Positions 45,494 through 58,228 of a stretch of DNA of 64,000 nt are shown one piece after another (position 1 is the stretch's first letter; every line of letters begins with the position of its first letter). A model generated the notes under the pieces. It was not told the origin of the DNA. It ran no database searches and saw only the letters and a program-made list of their open reading frames with translations. Origin of the DNA: Mesostigma viride (lineage: Eukaryota > Streptophyta > Mesostigmatophyceae > Mesostigmatales > Mesostigmataceae); the NCBI GenBank assembly GCA_009746045.1, contig RPFO01000241.1, positions 1 through 64,000 on the forward strand, written 5' to 3'. Position numbers and translations under genes: made by a program.

Positions 45494-47024
45494 TCAGCAG
45501 TCGTCGTCGTCGTCATCGTCATCGGCAAGGATGAGCGCTCGCTTCCGACGCCGGGAGGCGCCTGCGTTGTTGTTCTCCGCCACAACGTCGCTGGGTGGAA
45601 CCATCTCGCGCAATCGAGCCTCGGCCAGGGTGATATCCGGCGCTTGCAACGCAGGGACGACCACACCGGGGCACCCGCAGATCTGTGCCTCCAGCTCGTG
45701 GAGAGGCACGCAAGAAACCGCGTCCTCCTCCCAACGGGCACCCCAGTACATGGCTACCATGTCGTTTTGCGTGTCGACAACAGCGACACGACCATGGTAC
45801 CTGCCGTCCCGGCTTTCGGTGCGACCGTCCGCGGATGTCACACGCTCCGACGCCCAATGACACACGACTTGCCCTACGAGGTTGCGGCTGCCACTCTTGA
45901 CCTGCAGCGTTACGCCTTCCCAGCATGCCTTCGCCATGCCGACGATGCCCTTCGAGCATTCAGCATCTTGCCACTTCACGACCGGGTGTTCCGCGTCATA
46001 GGGCACCTCCTTCAGCGCCTTTAGGCACTCCTTGGTGAGCTTTTTGTTCGCACCCAAGGAGACTCCATGGGGCGGCTGACCTCGCTTGCCCACCACTTGT
46101 GTCAAGACGAGGTCTGAGGCGGTGATGATCACCGTGTGCGCCGCAGTGGTTGGCGGATGGGGCCATTGCGCAATGTCTGTATTCCACGGGTGCCACGTGT
46201 CATGCAAATGCTTAGCGCGGTATACAAAGAGCTCAATAGAAGGTTGGCCGCCATCCTCCTTCGCAACCACCTCCTTGATGATGCCAACGAGGACTGGAGT
46301 CCACGTGAGCTTCGAGTTGCAGAGAATACCAGCTGAAGGGTGCCAGTATAGAACAGCGGAGCCTTTCTCAACGCCTTGCATGCGCTTCAAGTAAGCGACC
46401 TTGGCTGCCATGGCCCTGTCTTCTGCCGCCCATTCCTGCTGTGTGTGGCCATCATGACGAACTCGGTCTACCAGCGGGGTGACGCGCACCGCCTCTGCGT
46501 CGACCAACGCCATGAAGTGCTCTTCTTGCGTCGGTGGTGGTTCAGGCGCTGCATCGTGCTCACGCAGGGCGGAGATGTCCGCGCGAGATGGCCACGGCAA
46601 AGGGCGCCACTCCTCAGGCACCTCCTCAGGGGCATGTGGGACTTGACTTGCGAAAAAAGGCCTTGTTTGGCTTGATGGTGTCGGGCGGAAAGTACCACTG
46701 CCAGATGCCATGGGGCAACTTCTCGACCCTTGTTTTGATCGACTCCAGCTCCTTCCCCAGAAACTCCATGTTCAATGGTGCGAAGGCTGGGGTGTCCTGC
46801 AACATCGGAATGCGGTCTGGATCCACAAGTCGGACGCCAAACAGCGGCCGCCCCTCCGCATCAAACCTGTATGGCTGTGTCATCGCCTTCCCGCACCGTG
46901 GCGCGCCTTCCTGTCGAGTCCCCGCGGGCTGCCACGGCGTCTTTTGGGACTCCGTGGTCCGGTAGGACAACCAGGTCTCTGTGTTGCCCTGTACCTGGAA
47001 GAAGACGGCGTGGTGCACCTTCAT
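45494..47024 (-). CDS. Hypothetical nuclear-type protein with acidic tail
   Basis: About 510 codons from the ATG at 47024 (MKVHHAVFFQVQGNTETW) to a poly-Asp tail ending at 45494. The first 120 codons and the rest are in different frames, joined at six A (46653-46658). Segment GSAVLYWHPSAGI...VGIIKEVV...LFVYRAKHLHDTW and the later RYHGRVAVVDTQNDMVAMYW...VPLHELE resemble small beta-barrel (Tudor/agenet- or BAH-like) modules, but this is only pattern likeness. The end has RRRKRALIL and eight Asp. The frame continues open upstream into the GC-rich minisatellite, so the true start could lie further 5'. Function unknown. Confidence 0.65.
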
Positions 47025-47044
47025 TGAGCGACCGCGTTTTTCAG

Positions 47045-48035
47045 GCACCGGCTGTGCCGCTCCGCCGCTCCGCCGCTCCGCCGCCCGCCGGCTGCGCCGC
47101 CGGCCCGCCGCGCGCCGGCTGCCCCGCCCCGTAGCCCGTCGACAGGCTGCCCCGCCCCGCCGCATGCCAGCTGCGCCGGCCCGCCGCCCACGCGCGCCGG
47201 CAGCGCCGTTGGCCCCCCGCGCGCCGACGGCCCTGCCCCGCCGCCCGTTGACAGCCCCGCCCCGCCGCATGCCAGCTGCGCCGGCCCGCCGCCCATGCGC
47301 GCCGGCAGCGCCGCTGCCCCCCGCGCGCCGACGGCCCTGCCCCGCCGCCCGTCGACTGCCCCGCCCCGCCGCCCGTCGACAGCCCTGCCCCGCCGCATGC
47401 AGGCTGCGCCGCCGCTGCCACCTCGCTGCGCGCTGGCTGCGCCACCTCGCCGCCCGCCGACGGCGCCGCCCCGCCGCGCACCGGCTGCCCCGCCCCGCCG
47501 CCGTCGACTGCCCCGCCCCGCCGCATGCCAGCTGCGCCGGCCCGCCGCCCACGCGCGCCGGCAGCGCCGCTGGCCCCCGCGCGCTGACGGCCCTGCCCCG
47601 CCGCCCGTCGACTGCCCCGCCCCGCCGCCCGTCGACAGCCCCGACCCACCGCATGCCAGGTGCGCCGGCCCGCCGCCCGCGCGCGCCGGCAGCGCCGCTG
47701 GCCCCCCGCGCGCCGACGGCCCTGCCCCGCCGCCCGTCGACAGCCCTGCCCCGCCGCCCGTCGACAGCCCCGCCCCGCCGCATGCCAGCTGCGCCGGCCC
47801 GCTGCCCACGCGCGCCGGCAGCGCCGCTGGCCCTGCCCCGCCGCCCGTCGACTGCCCCGCCCCGCCGCCCGTCGACAGCCCTGCCCCGCCGCATGCCAGG
47901 TGCGCCGGCCCGCCGCCCGCGCGCACCGGCAGCGCCGCTGGCCCCCCGCGCGCCGACGGCCCTGCCCCGCCGCCCGTCGACAGCCCCGCCCCGCCGCATG
48001 CCAGCTGCGCCGGCCGGCCGCCCATGCGCGCCATG
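47045..48035. repeat. GC-rich minisatellite, 97-130 bp units
   Basis: The phrase CGCATGCCAGCTGCGCCGGC (or a close variant) recurs at 47161, 47266, 47395, 47522, 47651, 47779, 47899 and 47996, with GCCGCCCGTCGACAGCCC between. GC is extreme. All six frames are largely open, giving Ala/Arg/Pro- or Gly/Ala/Arg-rich products, which reflects composition. On the minus strand it runs in frame into the gene at 45.5-47.0 kb, so an Ala/Gly-rich N-terminal extension cannot be excluded. Confidence 0.9.
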
Positions 48036-49500
48036 CGCTTCGCAGGTCCATTGGGATCATGAGGCCTGCGCAAATCTCACCTCGGAGGCCCGTGCTACTT
48101 CTAGTAAGATGCTTGCATTTTCAATGCGTCACCTATATGCAGGCATAGAGGGTGGTACATGGCGCTAGACTCATCAAGGGATAGGAGCCATGCCCTCAGC
48201 AATTACTCACCTCCTGGCCCTTGCTGTTGCGGTCTCGGATGAAGATGATGGTCTACACGCCGCCGCATGCAAACAAGGAATGAGAGACAAAGCCGTGCGA
48301 GGCCAATATGGGCACAGTGAGAGAAACAAGTCGACGCGAACCTACATCACGAGTGTCAGCGAAGGGGACCCATGGGAGAAGTCTCCCTCCCATGGTATCA
48401 TTCACGGACACACGCAGCGGCCATGGGAACAGCCAAAACAGCAGGTTCACACACGCAAGGGCAACGACCTGCAGTGCCTGACCAGCATGTCGGTCAGTTG
48501 TGATTGGCAAGGCAGAGCCACACACACCAGGTACACGCTGCATGGGCAGGGAAGACGCTCTTACATGAGAAAAAGCGAGGAAACGTGCGCGAGAAGGATA
48601 TTAAGAGCGATCCGCGCTAGAAGGATGCTACAATAGCATCATATATTCAAGAATTAGCAAAGAAAGATGTAGAAAAGAGACAAAAGAAAGAAATACGAGA
48701 GAAAGCAAAGACAGGGAGCTGCCAAACGGGCAGACAAAAGGTTACGAGCGGCAAGAGTTGTGAACGCTGCACTTGATTGCTTTCTCTGACTTGTCAACTG
48801 CGAAGAGTGACTGACTTACCTCTCTGGAAATGGTATGCTCAGCATCCCATGGTAATGAAATGGTGAGCTATGCTGTCAGACATGCCTATATAACATAGCT
48901 ACCCTAGGGTCCTAATACAAAACTAGAAATCAAACCATACCGTGAGTTTCCCGGCTCGCACGGCCTCCTCCCTTTGTGCCAACGCCTGCAAACACAACGG
49001 GCCGTGGAGGAGGGTGGAAAGGTGGGCAAGTGTGGAGGAGTTTGGGGGGGACCGGGTTGAGCAGCGGTGGGGGAAAGATGTGCCGGTCATGATGTTGTCA
49101 ACTACAGCTGTTGTATCGTGATTCACCTTCAATAAGTCTACTGTTCTACATCCGGTGGTGGATGGACACAAGCAATAAAGGCCCCGCCCACAACTCAGAT
49201 TTCTTTAGAAAATCTACTGATCTACATTCGATGGCGCCTTCACAGAAGCAGGAAACTCCGCCCACCGGTCAAATGTGACGCCCAACAAAGCCCCAACTTA
49301 TTTCTTCAAGAAGTATACTGTTTTACATCCGGTAGTGCTTGGACAGAAGCAATATGTAAAGCCCGCCCACAAATCGGATTTCTTTACGAAAAACCTGTTT
49401 TACATTCGATGGGGTCTTGACAGATTCAAGCAGCAATACTCGTTTCTACCTGCGTGCGACTGCAGCGGCCGAGTGCTGCAACTTGCCTTCACGTCCCAGT
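48036..49500. other. No supported gene; short tandem repeats at 49.1-49.4 kb
   Basis: The plus strand has a 148-codon frame at 48190-48636 without recognisable features. Between 49130 and 49430 about four diverged units of 85-95 bp repeat TCTACATCCGGTGGTGGATG / GCCCGCCCACAA. The region 48640-48900 is A-rich and unremarkable. Confidence 0.45.
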
Positions 49501-50945
49501 CTTCACGTGACAGTCCTGGTCTTCACGTCTTCACGTCTTCACGTCTTCACGTCTTCACGTCTTCACGTCTTCACGTCTTCACGACTTCACCTGAACTTGC
49601 GGCGTATCGTATCTTTGATACCTTGCATGCACGTCTTCACGTCTTCACGTCTTCACCGCGTCTTCACCTGTCTTCACCACGTCTTCACGTCTTCGCGTCT
49701 TCACGTCTTCACGGCTTCACCTGAACACCTGAACTTCACCTGAACTTGCCGTATCGTGTCTTCACGTCTTCACGTCTTCACGTCTTCACGTCTTCACGTC
49801 TTCACCGCGTCTTCACCTGTCTTCACCACGTCTTCACGGCTTCACGGCTTCACGTCTTCACGGCTTCACCTGAACACCTGAACTTCACCTGAACTTGCCG
49901 TATCGTGTCTTCACGTCTTCACGTCTTCACGTCTTCACGTCTTCACCGCGTCTTCACCTGTCTTCACCACGTCTTCACGGCTTCACGTCTTCACGTCTTC
50001 ACGGCTTCACCTGAACACCTGAACTTCACCTGAACTTGCCGTATCGTGTCTTCACGTCTTCACGTCTTCACGTCTTCACGTCTTCACGTCTTCACCGCGT
50101 CTTCACCTGTCTTCACCACGTCTTCACGGCTTCACGGCTTCACGTCTTCACGGCTTCACCTGAACACCTGAACTTCACCTGAACTTGCCGTATCGTGTCT
50201 TCACGTCTTCACGTCTTCACGTCTTCACGTCTTCACGTCTTCACCGCGTCTTCACCTGTCTTCACCACGTCTTCACGGCTTCACGGCTTCACGTCTTCAC
50301 GGCTTCACCTGAACACCTGAACTTCACCTGAACTTGCCGTATCGTGTCTTCACGTCTTCACGTCTTCACGTCTTCACGTCTTCACCGCGTCTTCACCTGT
50401 CTTCACCACGTCTTCACGGCTTCACGTCTTCACGTCTTCACGGCTTCACCTGAACACCTGAACTTCACCTGAACTTGCCGTATCGTGTCTTCACGTCTTC
50501 ACGTCTTCACGTCTTCACGTCTTCACGTCTTCACCGCGTCTTCACCTGTCTTCACCACGTCTTCACGGCTTCACGGCTTCACGTCTTCACGGCTTCACCT
50601 GAACACCTGAACTTCACCTGAACTTGCCGTATCGTGTCTTCACGTCTTCACGTCTTCACGTCTTCACGTCTTCACGTCTTCACCGCGTCTTCACCTGTCT
50701 TCACCACGTCTTCACGGCTTCACGGCTTCACGTCTTCACGGCTTCACCTGAACACCTGAACTTCACCTGAACTTGCCGTATCGTGTCTTCACGTCTTCAC
50801 GTCTTCACGTCTTCACGTCTTCACGTCTTCACCGCGTCTTCACCTGTCTTCACCACGTCTTCACGGCTTCACGGCTTCACGTCTTCACCGCGTCTTCACC
50901 TGTCTTCACCACGTCTTCACGGCTTCACCTGAACACCTGAACTTT
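49500..50945. repeat. CTTCACGT array with about 147-bp higher-order unit
   Basis: An 8-bp unit CTTCACGT is organised into a higher-order repeat of roughly 147 bp: TTCACCTGAACTTGCCGTAT, then four or five CTTCACGT, CCGCGTCTTCACCTGTCTTC, ACGGCTTCAC and ACACCTGAAC. About eight higher-order copies run from 49740 to 50890, with the number of CTTCACGT units varying. Similarity between copies is very high. Confidence 0.95.
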
Positions 50946-51109
50946 GCGTATCGTATCTTTCATACATTGCATCATTTGCATGCCTTGGAGCTGCACGTCT
51001 TCAAGCAGTGTCACCCAGTTCCCGCTTGATTCAAATGCACTTCGCGCTTGAATTCGTGACTTCGCCCCGCTCAAGGTGGAAAGAATGATGGGCACTAGCC
51101 ACGGGAACT

Positions 51110-51457
51110 ATGCCCGATGCTGATAGCCGAAGCGATGACATGGACGAATTGATTGATTTGTGTTATGCCGGGGACGATTGTAGAAAATGGGTGCTAGGAA
51201 AGAAATCTGGTGCCATGAAAGTAGATTTTTTGGCCGGTGCAAACCACCAATGCGCCGGCCGATGTGGCAAGGTCCTGCACGGCAGCCAGAGCGCACCCAG
51301 CCAGAGCGTACCCAGCCGCTGCCGCCGCCGACCCCCGTACTGGTGGGCGTGGAACAGACGATGAGAGAGATGCAACGAGCTATGGAGAACCAAAGCAAGA
51401 AGGTTGAAGAGCTTGGTTTGCAGCTGCGTCAAGAGGTGCAGAAACAAGTGGTCCAGC

Positions 51458-51496
<39 letters not shown>

Positions 51497-51533
51497 TGCA
51501 GCAGCAACTGCAGCAGCAACTGCAGCAACAACT

Positions 51534-51587
<54 letters not shown>

Positions 51588-53594
51588 CTTCAGTTCCCGC
51601 AGGCAGCGTCGGCAATGTCGCAGTTTCCACAGGCATTGTCGGCACTGCAGCAGTTTTCGCAGGGACCGTCGGCAGCAGAGCAGTTCCCGCAGGGATCATC
51701 GGTGGTGCAGCAGTTCTTTGTGAGTCATTCGTGTAGTGTTGAGTGGGTGGGTGGGGGGTGGGGGGGGGGGGGGTGTAGGGGGGTTTGACTGTGTGACTGC
51801 GTGGCTGCTTGGCTGGAAAGGAGGGTGCGTGGCTGTGTGGCTGCGTGGCTGCGCTGCTGCGTGGCTGCGTGGCTGCGTGGCTGCGCTGCTGCGTGGCTGC
51901 GTGGCTGCTTGGCTGGAAAGGAGGGTGCGTGGCTGTGTGGCTGCGTGGCTGCGCTGCTGCGTGGCTGCGTGGCTGCGCTGCTGCGTGGCTGCGTGGCTGC
52001 GTGGCTGCGTGGCTGCGTGGCTGTGTGGCTGCGTGGCTGCGTGGCTGCGTGGCTGCGTGGCTGGAAAGGAGGGTGCGTGGCTGTGTGGCTGCGTGGCTGC
52101 GCTGCTGCGTGGCTGCGTGGCTGCGTGGCTGCGTGGCTGCGTGGCTGCGTGGCTGCGTGGCTGGAAAGGAGGGTGCGTGGCTGTGTGGCTGCGTGGCTGC
52201 GCTGCTGCGTGGCTGCGTGGCTGCGCTGCTGCGTGGCTGCGTGGCTGCGTGGCTGTGTGGCTGCGTGGCTGCGCTGCTGCGTGGCTGCGTGGCTGCGTGG
52301 CTGCTTGGCTGGAAAGGAGGGTGCGTGGCTGTGTGGCTGCGTGGCTGCGCTGCTGCGTGGCTGCGTGGCTGCTTGGCTGGAAAGGAGGGTGCGTGGCTGT
52401 GTGGCTGCGTGGCTGCGCTGCTGCGTGGCTGCGTGGCTGCGTGGCTGCGTGGCTGGAAAGGAGGGTGCGTGGCTGTGTGGCTGCGTGGCTGCGCTGCTGC
52501 GTGGCTGCGTGGCTGCGTGGCTGCGTGGCTGCGCTGCTGCGTGGCTGCGTGGCTGCGTGGCTGTGTGGCTGTGTGGCTGCGTGGCTGCGTGGCTGTGCTG
52601 CTGCGTGGCTGCGTGGCTGCATGGCTGCGTGGCTGCGTGGCTGCTTGGCTGGAAAGGAGGGTGCGTGGCTGTGTGGCTGCGTGGCTGCGCTGCTGCGTGG
52701 CTGCGTGGCTGCGTGGCTGGAAAGGAGGGTGCGTGGCTGTGTGGCTGCGTGGCTGCGCTGCTGCGTGGCTGCGTGGCTGCGTGGCTGCGTGGCTGCTTGG
52801 CTGGAAAGGAGGGTGCGTGGCTGTGTGGCTGCGTAGCTGCGCTGCTGCGTGGCTGCGTGGCTGCGTGGCTGCGTGGCTGCGTGGCTGCGTGGCTGCGTGG
52901 CTGCGTGGCTGCGTGGCTGCGTGGCTGCGTGGCTGCGTGGCTGCGTGGCTGCGTGGCTGCGTGGCTGGAAAGGAGGGTGCGTGGCTGTGTGGCTGCGTGG
53001 CTGCGCTGCTGCGTGGCTGCGTGGCTGCGTGGCTGCGTGGCTGCTTGGCTGGAAAGGAGGGTGCGTGGCTGTGTGGCTGCGTAGCTGCGCTGCTGCGTGG
53101 CTGCGTGGCTGCGTGGCTGCGTGGCTGCGTGGCTGCGTGGCTGCGTGGCTGCGTGGCTGCGTGGCTGCGTGGCTGCGTGGCTGCGTGGCTGCGTGGCTGG
53201 AAAGGAGGGTGCGTGGCTGTGTGGCTGCGTGGCTGCGCTGCTGCGTGGCTGCGTGGCTGCGTGGCTGCGTGGCTGGCTGGGGGGGGGGGTGGGTGCCGGG
53301 TGCGTGGATGCGTGGATGTGTGGCTGGGTGGGTGCGTCACTGCGTGGCTGGCTGGCTCTGTGGCTGCGTGGGCGGCTGGATGGCCGGGTCAGCGTGGCTT
53401 CGTGTTCAATGGGATGCTAATATGTTGTTGCCTTTGGATGCCACAGTTCATGGATTCTTTTGTTCACATGCAGGTGCTGCCGTCTTCCCCATCGACGTCG
53501 TCAAGACCGATGTCGCCAAGAAGGATGATGCAATCACTCTCGGCCATGTTTAACTCATGTGGGCCTTCATGGCCATACGGGAAATATTATTGAA
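51110..53594 (+). CDS. Poly-Q protein, two predicted exons
   Basis: Exon 1 runs 51110-51718 and ends at GTGAGT. Exon 2, from 53473 after TTCACATGCAG, gives VLPSSPSTSSRPMSPRRM and a stop at 53594. Exon 1 starts MPDADSRSDDMDELIDLC with a C-x3-C pair (QCAGRCGK). It then shifts frame to a probable coiled coil (MREMQRAMENQSKKVEELGL) leading into about 50 glutamines from CAG repeats, and shifts again to repeats QFPQAASAMSQFPQALSAL. Three frames are therefore needed, so the assembly has indels or the gene is decayed. The 1.75-kb intron is filled by a 9-bp minisatellite. A coiled-coil/poly-Q regulator is plausible, but the function is unknown. Confidence 0.45.
51775..53280. repeat. 9-bp GCTGCGTGG minisatellite with higher-order units
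   Basis: Runs of GCTGCGTGG with GCTGCGCTGCTGCGTGG variants are punctuated about a dozen times by CTGGAAAGGAGGGTGCGTGG, giving nested higher-order units of about 60-150 bp. All three plus frames are open (AAWLRGCVAA), which is a repeat property. It occupies the predicted intron of the poly-Q gene. Confidence 0.95.
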
Positions 53595-54097
53595 TCATTT
53601 CTTTGACACTGAGTTGGCACTACGCAACACCTTTGATGCACATGAGTGCAGGGCGCATGTGTTGAAACCATGCAACCATGGCGATCCCTCAAAAAGTTTG
53701 GTTATGTAATAAGTGACACAATTATTCCGGACGTATGATGGCCCAACGTCCTGTAAGGTTGAGTTGTCTTGGAGGAGGAGCGTGATGACCGCGGAAGCCG
53801 CGTGGGTGTCTGTAGTGCTATATCTTGAAGATGTACGGTCTTGGAAGAGTTATGGTCTTGGAATCATATAATAATGAGCTTGGAATAAAGTTGCGGGCAG
53901 CCTTCAATTGGCATATGTTGTCTCATTGCGTTAATGGGTCAATTGTCTTAGTTTATATAATGTATATCTTGGGAAACTCATTGCTTCAATAAAATGCATG
54001 CTAGGCGCAATCAACCCCCACAAACACATCTGAAAACTGCACAGTGCATCAAATGTATCCTAGACAAAAAAATGTATCCTAATCCGGTAAAACCACC
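53595..54097. other. Spacer ending in an inverted repeat
   Basis: No gene seen. At 54072-54097 lies the 26-bp sequence beginning ATGTATCCTAATCCGGTAAA, exact reverse complement of 44126-44151. Just before it ATGTATCCTAGAC is a partial second copy. Confidence 0.6.
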
Positions 54098-54720
54098 CGG
54101 GCATGTGTGTGTGTGTGTGTTGGGGCATGTGTGTGTGTTGTGGCATGTTAATTGTCATGTGTTGGTGTTGTGTGTGTGTGTGGGGGGGGATGTACGTGTG
54201 TGTTGTGTGTTACTTAGGTGTGTTATGTGTGTGTTGGGTGTGGGTGTCGTGGGCCGACCGGTGCAAACATTGTGTGTGTGTGTGTGTTGGGTGTGTGTTG
54301 GGTGTCTTGTGTGTTGGTGTCTTGTTTTTAGTAGGTGTTGTGTGTGCGTGTTTTCGGTATGTGTGTTGGGTGTCTTTTGTGTGTGTGGTGTGTGTTTGGG
54401 TGTTGTTGTGTGTGCAGTGTTGGGGCATGTGTGTGTGTGTTGGGGCATGTGTGTGTGTGTGTTGGGGCATGTGTGTCAGTGTGTGTGTTGTGGCCTGTTA
54501 TTTGTCATGTGTTGGTGTTGTGTGTGGGGGGGGCGGGATGTACCTGTGTGTTGTGTGTTATAACAACTATACTTAGGTGTGTTATGTGTGTGTTGCGTGT
54601 GTGTGTTGGGTGTGTGTTGCATGGCTGTCTTGTGTGTTGGTGTCTTGTTTTTAGGTGTTGGTGTGTGTCTTGGGTGCAAACATAGTGTGTGTGTGTGTTG
54701 GGTGTGTTGTTCTTGTGTGT
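54098..54720. repeat. GT-rich degenerate array, second block
   Basis: Same family as 42950-44125: GTGTGTGTTGGGGCATGTGT, TTGGGTGTCTTGTGTGTTGG, GGTGCAAACATTGTGTGTG. The left end has the inverted-repeat sequence; the right end stops in AT-rich DNA (GTATGAAAATATAG) without the matching repeat. Confidence 0.9.
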
Positions 54721-54849
54721 ATGAAAATATAGAAAATTGTTATATTTGACGATAGCAGTCATAGTGTACTACTAAAAACTTGTACATACATATGCTGGAA
54801 TGATTTTCTTTTTACTATTTCATTCACTATTGCTTATTTCTTCAGACAT

Positions 54850-57800
54850 GTACATGCACGCAAGGGGCGGCTGCACATACACGTACACACACCGCGCACG
54901 CAAGGGGCGGCTGCACACACACGTACATCCACCGCGCACGCAAGGGGCAACTGCACACACACGTACATACACCGCGCACGCAAGGGGCGAGTGCGCACAC
55001 ACGTACATACACCGCGCACGCAAGGGGCGGCTGCACACACACGTACACACACCATGCACGCAAGGGCCGGCTGCACTCACATGTACATACACCATGCACG
55101 CAAGGGGCGGCTGCACACACACGTACACACACCATGCACGCAAGGGCCGGCTGCACTCACATGTACATCCACCGCGCACGCAAGGGCCGGCTGCACACAC
55201 ACGTACATACACCGCGCACGCAAGGGGCAACTGCACACACATGTACATACACCGCGCAACCACGGGGCGGCTGCACACACACGTACATACACCGCGCACG
55301 CAAGGGGCGGCTGCACACATACGTACCTACACCGCGCACGCAAGGGGCGACTGCACACACATGTACATCCACCGCGCACGCAAGGGCCGGCTGCACACAC
55401 ACGTACACACACCATGCACGCAAGGGCCGGCTGCACACACACGTACATACACCGCGCACGCAAGGGGCGGCTGCACACACACGTACACACACCGCGCACG
55501 CAAGGGGCGGCTGCACACACACGTACACACACCATGCACGCAAGGAGCGACTTCACGCACAGGTACACACACCATGCACGCAAGGTTCGGCTGCACACAC
55601 ACGTACATCCACCGCGCACGCAAGGGGCGAGTGCAAACACATGTACATACACCGCGCACGCAAGGGGCAACTGCCCACACATGTACATCCACCGCGCACG
55701 CAAGGGCCGGCTGCACTCACATGTACACACACCGCGCACGCAAGGGCCGGCTGCACACACACGTACATACACCGCGCACGCAAGGGGCAACTGCACACAC
55801 ACGTACACACCATGCACGCAAGGGGCGGCTGCACACACACGTACACACACCATGCACGCAAGGAGCGACTTCACGCACAGGTACACACACCATGCACGCA
55901 AGGTTCGGCTGCACACACATGTACATCCACCGCGCACGCAAGGGGCGAGTGCAAACACATGTACATCCACCGCGCACGCAAGGGGCGGCTGCACACACAC
56001 GTACATACACCGCGCACGCAAGGGGCAACTGCACACACATGTACATACACCGCGCAACCACGGGGCGGCTGCACACACACGTACACACACCATGCACGCA
56101 AGGGCCGGCATGCACACACAGTACACACACCGCGCACGCAAGGGGCGGCTGCACACACACGTACATACACTGCGCACGCAAGGGGCTGCTGCACACACAC
56201 TTACACTCACCATGCACGCGAGGGGCGGCTGCACACACACGTACACACACCGCGCACGCAAGGGACGGCTGCACACACACGTACATACACCGCGCACGCA
56301 AGGGGCGGCTGCACTTACATGTACACACACCACGCACGCAAGGGGCGGCTGCACACACACGTACATCCACCGCGCACGCAAGGACCGGCTCCACTCACAT
56401 GTACATCCACCGCGCAACCACGGGGCGGCTGCACACACACGTACATACACCGCGCACGCAAGGGGCTGCTGCACACACACTTACACACAAAATGCACGCT
56501 TGGGGCGACGGCACTCACATGTACATACACCGCGCACGAAAGGGGTGGCTGCACACACACGTACATCCACCGCGCACGCAAGGGGCGGCTGCACACACAC
56601 ATACATACATGCACCATGCACGCAAGGGGCAACTGCACACACATGTACATACACCGCGCACGCAAGGGGCAACTGCCCACACATGGACATACACCATGCA
56701 CGCAAGGGGCGGCTGCACACACATGTACATCCACCGCGCACGCAAGGGGCGAGTGCACACACACGTACACACACCGCGCACGCAAGGGGCTGCTGCACAC
56801 ACACGTACACACACCATGCACGCAATTGCCGGCATGCACACACACGTACATCCACCGCGCACGCAAGGGGCAACTGCACACACATGTACACACACCGCGC
56901 ACGCTTGGGGCGGCTGCACACACACGTACCTACACCGCGCACGCAAGGGGCGGCTGCACACACATGTACACCCACCGCGCACGCAAGGGGCGGCTGCACA
57001 CACACGTACACACACCATGCACGCAATTGCCGGCATGCACACACACGTACATCCACCGCGCACGCAAGGGGCAACTGCACACACATGTACACACACCGCG
57101 CACGCTTGGGGCAGCTGCACTCACATGTACACACACCGCGCACGCTTGGGGCGGCTGCACACACACGTACATACACCGCGCACGCAAGGGGCGGCTGCAC
57201 ACACACGTACATACACCGCGCACGCAAGGGGCCGCTGCACACATACGTACACACACCGCGCACGCAAGGGGCGGCTGCACACACACGTACATACACCATG
57301 CACGCAAGGGGCTGCACACACACTTACACACACCATGCACGCAAGGGCCGGCATGCACACACACTGGCATACACCGCGCACGCAAGGGGCGGCTGCACAC
57401 ACGTACATACACCGCGCACGCAAGGGGCGAGTGCACACACACGTACACACACCGCGCACGAAAGGGGCGGCTGCACACACACGTACACACACCATGCACG
57501 CAATTGCCGGCATGCACACACACGTACATCCACTGCGCACGCAAGGGGCAACTGCACACACATGTACACACGCTCGGGGCGGCTGCACACACACTTACAC
57601 ACACCATGCACGCAAGGGCCGGCATGCACACACACTGGCATACACCGCGCACGCAAGGGGCGGCTGCACCCACATGTACATACACCATGCACGCAAGGAC
57701 AAGGATTCACACACACGTACACACACCGCGCACGCAAGGGGCGGCTGCACACACACGTACACACACCATGCACGCAATTGCCGGCATGCACACACACGTA

Positions 57801-58228
57801 CATCCACCGCGCACGCAAGGGGCAACTGCACACACATGTACACACGCTTGGGGCGGCTGCACTCACATGTACACACACCGCGCACGCAAGGGCCGGCTGC
57901 ACACACACGTACATACACCGCGCACGCAAGGGGCAACTGCACACACACGTACACACACCATGCACGCAAGGGGCGGCTGCACACACACGTACACACACCA
58001 TGCACGCAAGGAGCGACTTCACGCACAGGTACACACACCATGCACGCAAGGTTCGGCTGCACACACATGTACATCCACCGCGCACGCAAGGGGCGAGTGC
58101 AAACACATGTACATACACCGCGCACGCAAGGGGCAACTGCCCACACATGTACATCCACCGCGCACGCAAGGGCCGGCTGCACTCAATTGTACATACACCG
58201 CCCATGCAAGGGGCGGCTGCACACACAC
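54850..58228. repeat. 40-bp CA-rich array, left block
   Basis: About 84 units of 40 bp: ACGTACATACACCGCGCACG then CAAGGGGCGGCTGCACACAC. Variants include CCATGCACG, CAATTGCCGGCATG, GCTTGGGGC and CAACCACGGGG, and ordered runs of variants are repeated, giving higher-order structure. Because 40 is not a multiple of 3 and the unit has no stop codon, all plus frames stay open for more than 3 kb. Confidence 0.96.

Noticed and set aside
47021-48073. Ala/Arg/Pro-rich and Gly/Ala/Arg-rich frames across the GC-rich minisatellite
   Set aside because: Every frame on both strands is open because of extreme GC content; only the portion below 47024 shows ordinary protein composition.
48190-48636. A 148-codon plus-strand frame
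   Set aside because: No domain, no supporting splice or leader signals and no codon pattern unlike its surroundings; listed only as part of the unassigned region.
51736-53593. Long AAWLRGCVAA frames and the antisense AATQPRSHAA frame
   Set aside because: All frames of the 9-bp minisatellite are open; composition alone explains them.
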